This document shows, piece by piece, positions 47,346-59,442 of a DNA stretch of 64,000 bases (positions within the stretch are counted from its first letter, which is position 1; the number at the start of each line of letters is the position of its first letter). Below the pieces are notes generated by a model. The model searched no databases, was not told the DNA's origin, and saw only the letters and a program-made list of their open reading frames with translations. Origin of the DNA: Perca fluviatilis (taxonomy: Eukaryota; Chordata; Actinopteri; Perciformes; Percidae); NCBI RefSeq assembly GCF_010015445.1, contig NC_053120.1, positions 8,958,114-9,022,113 on the forward strand, in the 5' to 3' direction. The translations under genes and the position numbers were made by a program.

Positions 47346-48689
47346 GGTGGGGCTTTTTTTGCTTTTGTGTTGTCAAGCAGGCCAACCTGTGTTGTCCCCG
47401 GCTCTTGACGAGCGCTGCCTGCTGTGCGAACATCGGCCCCTGGGAGTCAGCCGGACTAAGGCACAATGTGGGGAGGTGTCATGGATGAAATATGGTTTGA
47501 ATGCTCACGCTGAAATGGGAAATATCACATTAGAGGCTTAAAGTACGTGTCTCCATGCCCTAAAGATACAGGGGCTCATTACGCACCAGCTTTGATGTAT
47601 CTGAGAGAATTTCAATGTTTATCGTCGTGGTCTCTCCCGTCGCCGTGACGCGGGCATTAATATCGCACAGCCCCGCTGTTGTTTTTCCCCCCTCTACACT
47701 CAGCATGCAGAGTAGATAACCGTGGCCCCATTTGTCAGCCTCGGCTGCTTTCAGGGTCAACAGCGTGCAAATTGTGTCAGTGTGTTTGGGGGGGGATTTA
47801 GTCCAATTCGAAAGACCGGGAGAATCAATGTTTTTTTTTGTTTGTTTTTGTTTTTCAGAGCCGAGACGCAGCTTCGATAATAGACCTGTGGCTAAGTGAG
47901 CGGTGTCATTAAAGGCGACAAAGATTAGTATTATGGGTATCACCTCGTGTATTTTGCGGAGTGTGATAGGTCCAGTCACTGCAGCTTAAGGGGGGCTTAC
48001 GCTCTCAACGCGCCATCGGTACTCCATCAGTGTTAGAAGACAAGCACGGAGGTGACACAATAGCCTTTTAAAATGCTTTAAAAGCATGTCTCTCCAGCAT
48101 ACTGATCAGCCCCAGAACAAAAAGCAGTATTCATGCATTTGGTCACATCCTGAGTCAGGAACTGTTCTGCCATACCTCTACTACATCCAATTAAAAATAC
48201 ATCTTACTTCTTGGCTCTCAGACACATTGCACATTCAAAAACATGGTAAGATCTGATTGTGTGGCACCTTTTTACAGCCGGTTTTATAATGCAGGGTTCC
48301 TGGATGCAATATGATCAGTAGAGGATTCGCCACGGCCAGAACGCTTCCAGCATCTTAAAAGGTTGCAGTGCTCAAGCCATTGCTGACTGTGCCATCAATG
48401 TGCTTTGGTCAGCATTACCATTACTAACGTGACTATTTGGCTTCCCACAGCTCAGCTTTTTCCCACCCACACCAATCTCCCTGCCACTTAGAAAGCTATC
48501 TTCCATGCTTCACACTATCTCTCAACCCATATTTTGATGCATATATCTCTACGGTATGTATCACCCATGCATGCTGGTGGAAATATTTCTTGAGTACAAC
48601 AGTCTCTGCTTAAATGCTATGTCAGGACAAACGTCAGACTGTTAACTACTTGATGTTTGACCAAAGAAGCAAAATAAGTGATCTTTTCA
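47346..48689. other. Non-repetitive sequence with a CpG-rich open stretch
   Basis: At 47560-47979 (-) an open frame of 139 codons crosses a stretch with unusually many CpG for this window, around 47620-47680. I recognise no domain, and no clear splice pair frames it. It may be a conserved non-coding element, an unrecognised exon, or chance. Confidence 0.4.
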
Positions 48690-48850
48690 CTTGCTGGAAG
48701 GTGGTTAGTGTTACCTTTGGTCACAGCCAGGCTAGCTGTATCCCCCTGCTCCAGTCTTTATGCTAAGCTAAGCCTACATCTTGGGGCAGTAGCTTCATAT
48801 TTAGTGTACAGATATGAGGGTGGTATTGATAATATACTCCCAAACAAAGT
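48690..48850 (-). repeat. Fragment of the 7488-type repeat, copy 3 of 3
   Basis: On the minus strand, AAGCTACTGCCCCAAGATGT, GCTTAGCTTAGCATAAAGAC and ACAGCTAGCCTGGCTGTGAC follow the order of the fish repeat seen at 7488-7703. The ends are eroded. Confidence 0.65.
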
Positions 48851-51800
48851 CTGACAAAAGATTCTTAAAGGGCTTTTGACAATGTATGCAGATTTAATTG
48901 AATACTAATTTAATTGAGTGTCACCACTCTGGATCAGGGCTAACTCAGCTTTTAGGTACCATGCCAATTATTTAATTACATATAAAACATGAATAAAACT
49001 GCTGACAGCCCAATATATTTTTTTTCGATAACTGACAAATGCTGCTACAGTAATTGGCATTCGACCCAACGTGACCTTCGTGTGTAGCAGTGTTTGTAAA
49101 TACGATTACTGTAGGATACCTCAGGGTTTATCATTTTCCATAAGGTGTTCACATTATGTTTCTGCCTCCTGCAGCTTGTTAGGTGATTTTCCTGCCTGCG
49201 TATCCATAAATGACTGTAAGAACATGTTTTGGACAATTTAGGATGTTTTCATTAATGGAGACAGCAGGGCGAGCGGGCGTTGGTAAGCTTACAGCCAGCG
49301 AGTTCGGCAATCACTTTCCTATCGGGGGGTGATCTAGCCACTGTGACCAGATTACATGGGGGGGAACCCGAGAGGCTGCCTTTATAATTACTTTGCTGAT
49401 TAGAAAAATAAGAGCCTCTAACAAGCTCTGTCAATCAAGCGTGCACTGTTTTCCACAACGATTAGGTAGAGAAAAATGCGGAGCCTTTTTTCTGTGTTAT
49501 TATACAGCCTGCAGTTCTCGTCAAGTAGCTGAACGTTTTTCCAATTTACCAGTTTCATAAACAATGGAAATACATAAATGCTGCGTATTCATAAACATTT
49601 CTGCTTCAGTGACTCCTTCGCCCAACACACATGTTGAGGAGAGTGCATGTAATTGTGTTTGCCTGCATGTGTGAATGTAATCGTGCATGCATGGGTATTT
49701 GCATGTGTTTTTAGCCGTGTGTGTCCAACACAGGCTAAAACAAATTCAACAGAAAGTGTTTGTTTATTTGTGTTTCCCCCCATTGTGGTTCGCTCTCACA
49801 CTAATCCCTCACTGAGGACTTATTCTGGTCTGTTGTTTAGGGGGGTGAGACTCTAACTTGATATAGCAAAGCTTGGCAGGAAAGAAGGAAGCCTCTCGCT
49901 CCAGCTCTGCTGGCATGCCATTGATGCACGCCATTAGGCGCCATGTGTCACATTCTTCAACTAACACATGCAGCTTTTTTAGAAAAGGCACCAAACAATG
50001 CAGTGCAAATAAGGGCCAACCTGCAGGATGGCATTCTGGGAAGATAATAAGGACAACCAGGCGTTCAGCCTGCGAGCAGCTGAGCTGTATCTGCAATTCA
50101 CAGAGGGTAAAGTTTGGTGGAGAACTTGTGCAAGTTGTTCTGTACAGCATCCACCCAGCCATCAATTCACCGCCAGCAGCAAGCGGCTAATTTGTCAAAC
50201 TAGGAATGAAACCAGTATTTACCACAATAGCAAGGAGAAAGCAGGATGACTCACTGCATTCTATCTTTAACCAAACTGGGTATTATGTGTATTTAACATA
50301 GACAATTACTGGCTTCCTTTCATTCCTCCTACTCCATTTTTTCTTACATTAAAAGACCCATCAATTAAAATATCAAATCAGCACCAAAGCACACATGCAC
50401 AAACACACATGTACATACACACTTACTTCTCCCTCTGGTGTGCACACTTTGGATAGAAATAGCATCATGAGGATGCGCTACCCTTTGTAAAAGAGGGTCT
50501 TTGGCAGCACAAGTGACAAAAAGAAAAAAACTTCTACCACCTTCAAATGTTGTGGGTAAACATTAGAGACAACCTGGCGCTTATAAAAAAATATATTAAT
50601 ATTGTTTTGTGGACGGCTATAACACCCTGGCAAATAAACAAATCAAAAGTAGACAAAACAAGTGGCTGTGATGAAATTGGGCTGCAACGACACGTAATTT
50701 AGCCCGAGTGGAGCACCGAGAGATGTGGAAGAGACGGCTCACCCCTATGTTTTCATCCTCTGAGACAGCTGCTGCTACTGCAATGCTTACTCTGGGCAGT
50801 GTGGGGAGAAAGATAAAAAAAGAAGTAATAGCTTCACTACAGAAAGAGAGACTCTTGGTCCTGACTTATTCATGGGCAGCCTTCAAGTACTGTATGAAAG
50901 AACCAGCTGAAGCCATTCGATGTGGACAAATACGGATTTCCCTTTGTGTGTGCAAAGCAAACTAATCATCATTGTCATGGTTACCTGAGTAGGCACATGA
51001 GGAAAGCTTACATCCGTTCATTTAAGGTGGACTTTACATGTCACGTCTGATTGTTTTGTGTGCATAGAGCAAAGAGAGAGACCCCTAAAGGAAAATGATT
51101 TGTCAGGATTTGGGTGCAAGCTGTCATAAAAGGTTACTGGCACACACTCACTCGTGCTGGCTTCCGATGTGAATGTACTTTGGGGAATACAAAACCGTAA
51201 CGCTAATAAGCTTACCCACTAAAGCCACAACGAAGCCGCAGAGAGGACATTGCTTCCTGTTGGAACAGGATATTGTGGCTGGTCATACCGAAGCATAAGG
51301 AGGGATTATTCATAAGTGTTAAACAATTTGATATTGATAAAAAAGAGTTATGTTTTATGTTGGGGCAGAATTCTTAAAACATATAAGATGGTTGCATTGG
51401 TTGGAATTTTCACCCGGACATGCCTACTGGTGCACAATGATGTAACCATTTGAGGTCCAGGAAGTAAAATTAACTTTCTACAAAAAAACACAAAAGTATT
51501 TAAAAGGAAATTATAATTCAGTTTATCAGTTTAAAGTGGGTTTCACTAAGATCCTATGTCCTCACATATACACCCAATGATGTAGTGTTTCCTGCTGCAA
51601 GGAGACACAGTTCACAGGTCCTCCTGTTCACAAAATGAACGACAGAAAATAATGAGGAGAAGGATTCAAAATAACAATAGGCTCCATTTATTGTACATAG
51701 TTCTCTTTGTTAATGCAGGGCATTAAAGTTCCAATTAAACTGTACAAAACAGTTTGCAATATGTGGACATACATTTATCTATTTTTAATGAGCCAGTCTG

Positions 51801-51857
51801 GAATTTTAATCCAGTTAACAGTTCTGAGCTCTTCATTCATCTTGCATGACATCCATT
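48851..51857. other. Unclassified non-coding sequence
   Basis: No gene or repeat family is recognised over 3 kb. The parts at 49240-49450 and 49880-50120 have more GC and CpG, homeodomain-like ATTAATGG/TAATTA words, and open frames on both strands. This fits conserved non-coding elements better than genes (inference). The 85-codon frame at 50708-50965 resembles nothing known. Confidence 0.45.
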
Positions 51858-52084
51858 AAATGGACGTTTTTTTTATATAGCGCTACTTAAAGCACTTTTC
51901 CATAGTACAGGAACTATTTACCATTCACACTGTGGCCGAGACTGCCGTACAAGGTGCCACCTGCTCATCAGATAAACACACACACGTTCAGTGTCTTGCA
52001 CAAGGACACTTTGACATGGGACTGCAGGGATCGAACTGCCAACCCTCCGATTGGCAGGTGTCCGCTTTACCACCTGAGCCACTT
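51858..52084 (-). mobile_element. tRNA-headed SINE, shorter copy
   Basis: The minus-strand head GTGGCTCAGGTGGTAAAGCG and B-box-like GGCAGTTCGATCCC are followed by AGTGTCCTTGTGCAAGACAC. The body and the AGCGCTATATAAA end match 32600-32882. About 55 bp of the body are missing relative to that copy. Confidence 0.75.
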
Positions 52085-52622
52085 TGTAGTATTGTAATGA
52101 ACAAAAGTGGAAATTGTTTCTTTTCTTATCTTTGTTTTTTTGTAAATGCTTGATTTATTTTGGTGTCTAAAGGACAAAAAAACAGATATCACCAGGGAGC
52201 CTGGATTTAGTCTTGTATAATGGGCCATTGGTGAAAACTCAACAATTCCTTACACCTACTCAATACTTGCAGGGGAATTGAAGCAGTGTAAGAAACTCTC
52301 TGAGCTTCGAGGCAGGATAAATAAATCATTAGTAGAACTGACATCAGAAAAGAAGTATTAATTCATTAATGCCCACATGTTCTTTAAACAATACGTTGCT
52401 GTAGTAATACAGTATGTTCTATTGATAGATGTTTTGGCCTTAACTGCGAATTAATTACTAAATACTAAATTGCTTTTATAAAGATGAGGGTGGGAAGTAT
52501 TGATTTTTTTTCTGGCTTTATTTTTTATTGCTCTGTTGTTATGTTACACCAGTCTATCCTTCTGATGGCCTGCTTTTGACTCAATCATGAAATAAAGCAG
52601 GAAATGAGAGATGACGTTACCT
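52085..52622. other. Unclassified non-coding sequence
   Basis: No gene or repeat family is recognised. Confidence 0.55.
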
Positions 52623-53240
52623 TAGTCTATATCCACGACGTTCCACTTCCGGGATTGCTGGATGTTCACTATTGTTGGCCAAATGACCGTTACCTTCCGC
52701 TTTCTTTGTGTTGGAATTTTAAAATTGATTTCTGAGGACTATGGTTAACTGCTCCTCAGATCTCTGCAGGGTAAATCCAGGCAGCTAGCTAGACTATCTG
52801 TCCAATCTGAGCTTTCTGTTGCACAACTTAAACTACTTTTGAACTTTTTCCACCAAAACAAGTTCCTTCCCGAGGCTATTTTGCAGAGGCACAGGGGCTC
52901 TGCCCAGTGCTTAGCGCCGCCCAAGACGATTGCGATTGGTTTAAAGAAATGCCAATAAACCAGAGCACGTTTTTCTCCCATCCTGGGAATTCTGTGTGGA
53001 CTAGCCAGACCCTCCTCCGCAGCGCTGTGGAGGAAAGTCCAACCAACGTTACTGTAAATCAGCTTGTGTCCCCGGCAGGTTTATGGCACTATCAGAAAAT
53101 AAAGCTTACACGGCCAATTCTGATCGCATCATTGATTCTAGATGCACTACAGGCTAAAATGTCCTCATCTAATTTCTCACCAATCAGATGGATTTGTATG
53201 TGTTCTAGCAGTATGCTCGTGTTTGGCGGTAGCCTTTAGA
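52623..53240 (+). mobile_element. Miniature DNA transposon with terminal hairpin, copy 3 of 3
   Basis: It starts TAGTCTATATCCACGACGTT and carries the same internal blocks as 3256-3684. The hairpin at 53008-53040 (CCAGACCCTCCTCCGCAGCG and its partial complement) is followed by the same roughly 200-base extension as in 22269-22950 (CCCCGGCAGGTTTATGGCAC, TAATTTCTCACCAATCAGAT). The second hairpin half present in copy 2 is absent here. No coding content is present. Confidence 0.7.
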
Positions 53241-53839
53241 ATAATAGCCTTGACTCTTGTTTCTTCTCCCTGTTCAGTTGTTACTGAACTAATTTTCTAT
53301 TCACACACCAACGTCTTATCAGGGGGAAGTTGTAGGATCGCAGGGTGGTACAAAAGTTTTAATGATGAAAGTGCCAGCAGCAAATTGCGACATGATTCAC
53401 TGGAGTCTGCCAGAGGCTTTTTGACAGAGACAACCATCAGAAGAAGAAAAAAAAGAGGGGATAGACTGAGTGAAGTCAGGCAACAGATCTGTACTAAATG
53501 AAATAAATGTTTTTGGCAACTTATTATATCAATTCTGAGGCATCGCAATTTATGCCTTTTAAGGATTTCAGTTTTTAGAGTCCTTGAAAATTCAAAACCT
53601 TGACTTTTTAAATGTACAACTCCTCCGTAAGGTTTCCTCTTTTTTATGCTGCCGTAATATTCATGTGCCTGGTAATTAAATTAGTTTACCTAATGCAGAG
53701 TCAGACTTTTTTCTCGCAGACATCCATCAAACTCATGCAGATGATGAGTAAGACAAATGGACATGCTTACATTAACTATAGACACCTTCAACTAATATTT
53801 ACACGTGGCACTGTTAGATTAACAGTTCCTTAATTGCAC
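53241..53839. other. Unclassified non-coding sequence
   Basis: No gene or repeat family is recognised. Confidence 0.5.
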
Positions 53840-54020
53840 TATTCCACAGCTCATAAAGACTCTCGGTATCCATTAACGTGAGGTAATTAGTCGTAATTTG
53901 CATCGTTAAAGACAAAACAATGCATAATTGTTTATGAATACTCAATCAGAGGATAATTACCTAGTCTTGATCTGCATCTTCAGGCTGGAGATATGCAGAA
54001 AAATGCAAAAGAGGGTTGGG
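53840..54020. promoter_or_regulatory. Candidate enhancer-like stretch with octamer and SOX words
   Basis: ATTTGCAT (octamer) at 53896-53903 is followed 12 bases later by AACAATG (SOX-like) at 53916-53922 and an overlapping ATGCAT. Several TAATTA/TAATTG homeodomain-like words lie on either side. No repeat signature is visible. Such clustering fits a conserved enhancer, but short words also occur by chance in AT-rich DNA. This is inference only. Confidence 0.3.
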
Positions 54021-54683
54021 GAGTCTTTGTTCTTGGCCTTAAGAACAACTTCCTCTTCCTCCCCTCCTCCCCCACGAACACACTTCAGTTCTAACAAACC
54101 CTGAAATTTGGCTATCTAATTGCTGCTGGCCCATTTTTCCTTTTCCCTTCTCCTTCTTGTGTGGGGAAAAAAGGAAAGTGCACAACAAAGTCAATGCGTT
54201 TGTCTTGTTTTGTAGCCTGTAACACTTTGTCTGCAGAATGGCATTCCTCTTTGTTGGGTATAGAAAGTGAAGATCATTAGCTGCTGAGAAGACATAATGA
54301 GGGGAGCACTGAGAGGACTATTGCATCGTGTGTGAACATTCCAACTGTGAGTGAATGTTTTGAGTATCATTGCATGTTCACATGTTGCTTCCTATGAAAA
54401 CTATACATGTAGTGGTGATTTTTTTGTTAGTTTATTGCATTGTATGTATATGTGTATCCATCTATAAGAAGACAGCGTTTTTTTTTAAAGTTTGACCATC
54501 TATCTATTACTTATTTAATAATCAAGCCGTTTCATAATGACTCTTGCAGGTAAGTTAGTTTACTACTTAGCCAGTCAAAACAGCTGTACAATGTCTTCTG
54601 TGCTTCTGTGGAAGGAAAGAATAATAAGGATGTGAGTCTTATAAGCCACTAAATATCCAATCAAGAATTAAAACACGACTGAA
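54021..54683. other. Unclassified non-coding sequence
   Basis: No gene or repeat family is recognised. Confidence 0.55.
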
Positions 54684-54774
54684 TATTCATTCCTTCATAT
54701 TCATTCCTTCATATTCATTCCTTCATATTCATTCCTTCATATTCATTCCTTCATATTCATTCCTTCATATTCAT
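54684..54774. repeat. 14-bp minisatellite, 6.5 units
   Basis: TATTCATTCCTTCA is repeated head to tail without mismatches, ending with half a unit. The lack of divergence implies recent slippage, so it is likely polymorphic. Confidence 0.97.
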
Positions 54775-55998
54775 GTTGAAATCCAAATACCACTGAATGT
54801 AGTGCACTGAAATAGTTTATTTATATATGTTTGAATTCCAAAATTGAATTTTAATTTCAAAAACATATCATTTTTAAGTGTCCAACATGATGTCCAACAT
54901 GATGTCATTATATAACGCTGATTTGTAACTGATTTCTCTTGTTTTATTGAGCAGTTTTCTTCTTCCCTGCTGCATTACCACCAACCTGTAGATCAGTGGA
55001 ATAGTGTGACACCATCGGCAGGAATACTGTGGCACACACACGTGCACGTACATGCATGCACGAGACAAACGAAAGGGCGACCCGGTCAGAGAAAAACAGC
55101 TTCTTCTTTTTTTTTTTTCTTCTTCAATAGTTTTGAGACAATTTTTCAAGTGAAATCACTGACTGCACATTTTGAACAGAAAACTGAGGGGGCGTCTGGT
55201 AGAAAGTGTTTTTGGATCTTTACGCAAACAAGAGGCTGAAAGTTGGCATATCTTTGCCTCCTCAATTTTTTTTAGTCAGTCTCTTGTGATCTCCCAAACC
55301 TATTGGAGGTGCAGTGCTAAATTCCTGGATTACTCTTCCAATTATCAGGCTCAGATGCTTCTTTGTCCTTCCCAAACTAACCAGTTCTGTGAGTTTTGCC
55401 AGACATCTGCTGGACTAAATTTATGCCCCATTCTCTTGTCTCTGAAATCCCATAGTACTGAATTCCCCGCTATCTACTGTATGTTCCCAAAACTTTACGG
55501 GCATGTATTTTGAGTTTGTTAGGATTTTATTTTGATTTGTATGTTTCATACAACAACAAACATTAATGTTTTACAGACTCTCTATCTTTAAATTCGACCA
55601 AACAAAGGCTTACTTAGGATGTTTTATTTATTTTTTTGTGTGTGTTTTATACAGATGTGAGTTTATTTGAGATTATGAGAAGAAGGGTATTAAATCAACC
55701 ACAAATACAAAAATGTCAAGGATAAGAGAATAAAGTCAAATACTTATTTTTATTTTCTTGGACAAAGGTGAGTCTGGAAATGAGATGCTGTAATTGTATA
55801 CTGCCTAGCTGCATCGTACCCAGTCATTCATCTTCTTAAACTAGACAAAAACACTCCTTACCCATAAAAGCTGCATGCCGTGCAGCTGCTAATTTGGAGT
55901 TACGGCACCTTTTTCATACCAATTCAAGCGCTGCCCACATAGTAGAGGATCATTGCATATGCATAAAGCCCAACAGAGAGATTACCCTACCCCCTCAC

Positions 55999-56001
<3 letters not shown>
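54775..56001. other. Unclassified non-coding sequence
   Basis: No gene is recognised. A short tandem duplication, CCAACATGATGT (two units), lies near 54880-54905, and a T-rich patch at 55085-55123. Confidence 0.55.

Positions 56002-56058
<57 letters not shown>
56002..56058. repeat. (CA)n microsatellite, about 28 units
   Basis: An uninterrupted CA dinucleotide run. Confidence 0.98.
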
Positions 56059-56059
<1 letters not shown>

Positions 56060-57320
56060 AACTATCACCATACACACCTTTATAGATTAGACTCGCTTTG
56101 ATAGCTGTTTTACCACTCTGCATGAAGAATGTAAATTAAAGAATTAACACACATGCACGCGTAGAAACAGGCACACAAATACACCTACGTACAGACCTGT
56201 CTGCCAACCACCTACATTCCATCACTCACATCACACACACCTCTTCTCTCCAAAGACCAACCCACCCCCCGTCCCCCCCCGTCCTCCCCCCCACACCCAA
56301 CCCAGATGGTCGGTCCAAGCTACAGATCTGTGAAACACTGAGGTCACAGAGCATCATTCCAAGGGATTCTGACTTCCCAGCTGAGTGTTTAACATGCGCA
56401 AGAACGACCCACAGCCACTGCATATGATGCTACGTGCCAGAGAGAAGAAAGAGAGAGAGAGAGAGACAAAGAGAAAGACAGACAAAAAGAAAGAAAGGAA
56501 GCCAGAGAGAGAGAGAGAGCAGACACAGAGACACAGCGCCCCACAGTGGAGCTGTATTGTACAGTCTACAAAACGCCATAGGAAACATTAAAAAAGGAGA
56601 TGTAAAAGCTTCAACACAAGAGTTTTATTTATGTCAACTACAATCCAGGTTTTTACTCCTACTCCTCACAGCAGCAGCTATAGTTCAGTTAGACACTTGT
56701 GGGCCTCTGAGATGCACTTTCAGAGTCTGCGGCATCAAGATTTCCCCCCCTAAAGTATAATTTAAATTAGTTTTTTTTTTTTTTTTTTTTTACATCACTG
56801 TGGTTTATTCCTGTTTTTGTTATTGTCTTGACTTTTTTTTATGTCAAATCAAATAGTTTTTGTATGGGGGTGGTACATTTGCAATTCAGCTGTGAATAGG
56901 GCATGCCCTGCGAGCTTTCTGTCAAACGTAATGTAATTAGGGAATAAGGTCGACACAGCCAAACAGGGGTGAGGAAGGCTAATCAACTGTCTGAGTCACT
57001 CTCCCACTGTAATCACAGGCAGAGCAAGAGAGAGACACATGGAGATTACATTGATTAACATTTAAAATCCCAGACCAAATATGTTCAAAGAGAAGTTAAT
57101 TAAAATTGAATTGATCATTTTATTTAAATTTTGCATTAATTTCCCCTGTCTCTGCATCCATTCTCTCCTCGACCTCAAACTTTGCCAAAAGTGTATAATT
57201 GGCAAATAATTATACATGGCCAAAAGTATGTGGACAGCCCTAACTGTAAGGCTAAACTGTTGGCAAAAAGCTGTGGGCACATTATTTTCTAAATTATAAT
57301 TGTATGCTCTAACATAAAGG
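56059..57320. other. Low-complexity-rich non-coding sequence
   Basis: It contains C-runs at about 56262-56292, a (GA)-rich purine tract at about 56440-56520, and a run of about 21 T at 56771-56791. At 57215-57235 the words TGGCCAAAAGTATGTGGACA are the end of a common fish Tc1-type miniature element, here only a fragment. No gene is recognised. Confidence 0.6.
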
Positions 57321-57504
57321 TTTGGTTACACTTTACTTGAAGGTATCTACATAAAAATGACATGACAATGTCATGAACGTGTCATAAACACGATGTTTTT
57401 GTCACGACAAGTTAGGGTTAGGGTTCATGTGTCATGACACTGTCATGTGTTCATGACAGTCATGTCACTCTTATGTAGATACCTTCAAGTAAATTGTTAC
57501 CAAA
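57321..57504. mobile_element. Palindromic miniature transposon with TTGGTTACACTTTACTTGAAG ends
   Basis: TTTGGTTACACTTTACTTGA with AGGTATCTACATAA at the left pairs with the complement of the right end, TTTGGTAACAATTTACTTGA with the same AGGTATCTACATAA. Inner words CATGACA/TGTCATG continue the fold almost to the centre, where GTTAGGGTTAGGGTTCATG sits. About 184 bp, without coding capacity. No clear target duplication is present, and the superfamily is unassigned. Confidence 0.85.
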
Positions 57505-59438
57505 TGGTTTTCTAAATTGAAACAAAGAGGCCCAGCCCAAACCAAATATGTGTGGCCTTTTGTCTAAGCAATAAGGCACACATAAAACAATTATGGCCTT
57601 CCACAGTTCTTACAGTAACTCCAGATTTACATGCATGTCAGTAAATTATCAACAGCGATAACCATATAATTATGAATTGTTATTTAGCTCCATAAAGTGT
57701 AAAAGTGTGTATTTAGTCCCACAGACAGGTCAGACACAAGGCAGACCAATGTGTGGAGAATAGTCAATCATCTACTAAGTATGCATGAGCTGCAGTGGCA
57801 TTATTGGTGGAAATTCATTGAGCTAAACTGTTTCTGGGAGTCTCTGTTGCCAGTGCAAATATTTGTAAATGGTTCTTTTGTAATCATTTAGTTAGTAGAT
57901 TGTTTATATACTGGACTTTTTTTGTTGGGGTTGAAGGAATGTGGGGTCACTGGTGTCATGAGATAGCTTGTAATGTAGTAAGTAGTTTGCATCTTTCTGA
58001 TTATGTACAGACATTGTTAGAAAATACATTTACAAGACTTACTTTTGCTCTTTGGACAGAAATGTACAATGTACAGTATGTGTTCTTAATGTACTCACAC
58101 AATTGAAAGTCAACATACAGTACAGCACTGCACTTGATAATGACAAAGTAGCCTGCTGCATTCACATTGTCGTAGTACTGTACCTAAATAAATAAAAAAG
58201 TCAAACTGCTTTTACGGATAGCTTTTTAACGGCTTGTTGTTGTCATTATGCTGTGTATGGCCCTCCCATGGCCTTCTTCAACCAAATTATTGGCATCTTA
58301 CAATAATGGTTTATGTAAATAAACATTTGTATGATCAAGGCCTCATAAGCAAAGGTGGGTTATTTAGGACAGACCTTGATGCATACTTTCTAAACAGATG
58401 TTCTCCCAATTCACAACTGCTCTATCATATTCCCATTGTACAGTGTGTGTCTCATAAGTGTCTTTTAGCAACTCACACACACAGGAGCGGAAGGCATCAG
58501 AACAACTGAACTATCTACACAGCCAAAAGTCCTTGTCTTTAGTACATTTTAATGTAGCTGAAATCCTTGTGAATACATTTCACATAGCTGCCATCATTCA
58601 TTCACTTAACCCAAGGTAGGGTGCTTTAGCTTGAATTAGGCTGAGAATATTTCATTAGCTGCTCTTAAGTGCTGACTGTCCTTATATGTAATTTGCATTA
58701 ATGCCTGGACTTTAAAGCTACATTAATTGATAGCCACTTGGAGACAGTGGAACAAGCTGTAAATACAACATTAATGTATTATCATCTAAATGATGACCAT
58801 GTTACCAAGCAATTGCCTATTTTACACATTCAGCAGACACAGACCAACATTAGCATTCATTTGGAGTCGTGTTTCTAGCAACCTGCTGTCCAATATCCAC
58901 ATGTCTTCTTTGTTCTGTTTTGGTCTCCAAAAACTCATGGGGGAAATGTCAGATTTTTTCGGCTTTTTTGGCTGAAAACAGCTGCCTGGAAATGAGAAAA
59001 CAAATTATCATCACCTGGCTGCAACTTAAACTGTGGCTGTGTATAGTGAGGAAATGGTTTATTAGCCTGGTACTGAATTGGACTCTGGTATTTGTATTTC
59101 TGATAAGCCAAGTCTGTTATTAGTTGGGTTCCATTTTTGGACTCATAAAATAGCCGCTTACCACAGGCTAAAAGGACATTGTATTCAAACTGTCAAAATG
59201 TAAAATGTGTTCATGTAACCCATGGTTAGGTATGTTTTACCAGTGTGAGTAGCAGGAAGCAGGAAGTACTGTTGCTATGGTTACCTGCAGTTTAATTTAC
59301 TTACAAATTGCAACTATATTTTAGTGTGTCCTGTTATATAATTCCATTGGACACTTATATTACCACTGTAGTTATTAGTAATATGATCAAGATGTATGAA
59401 TACTAAAATGGACCAAACATTATGCAGTTAACATGCAG
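57505..59438. other. Unclassified non-coding sequence
   Basis: No gene or repeat family is recognised. At 58690-58705 an ATTTGCATTAATG word (octamer plus homeodomain-like) sits in a stretch free of repeat signatures at 58600-58780. It is weak support for a regulatory element. Confidence 0.5.
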
Positions 59439-59442
59439 TTAA

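Noticed and set aside
55894..56085. A protein with a Thr-His repeat
   Set aside because: The repeat is simply translation of the (CA)n microsatellite.
57215..57260. A full Tc1-type element
   Set aside because: Only one end-like word is present; the other end and any body are missing.
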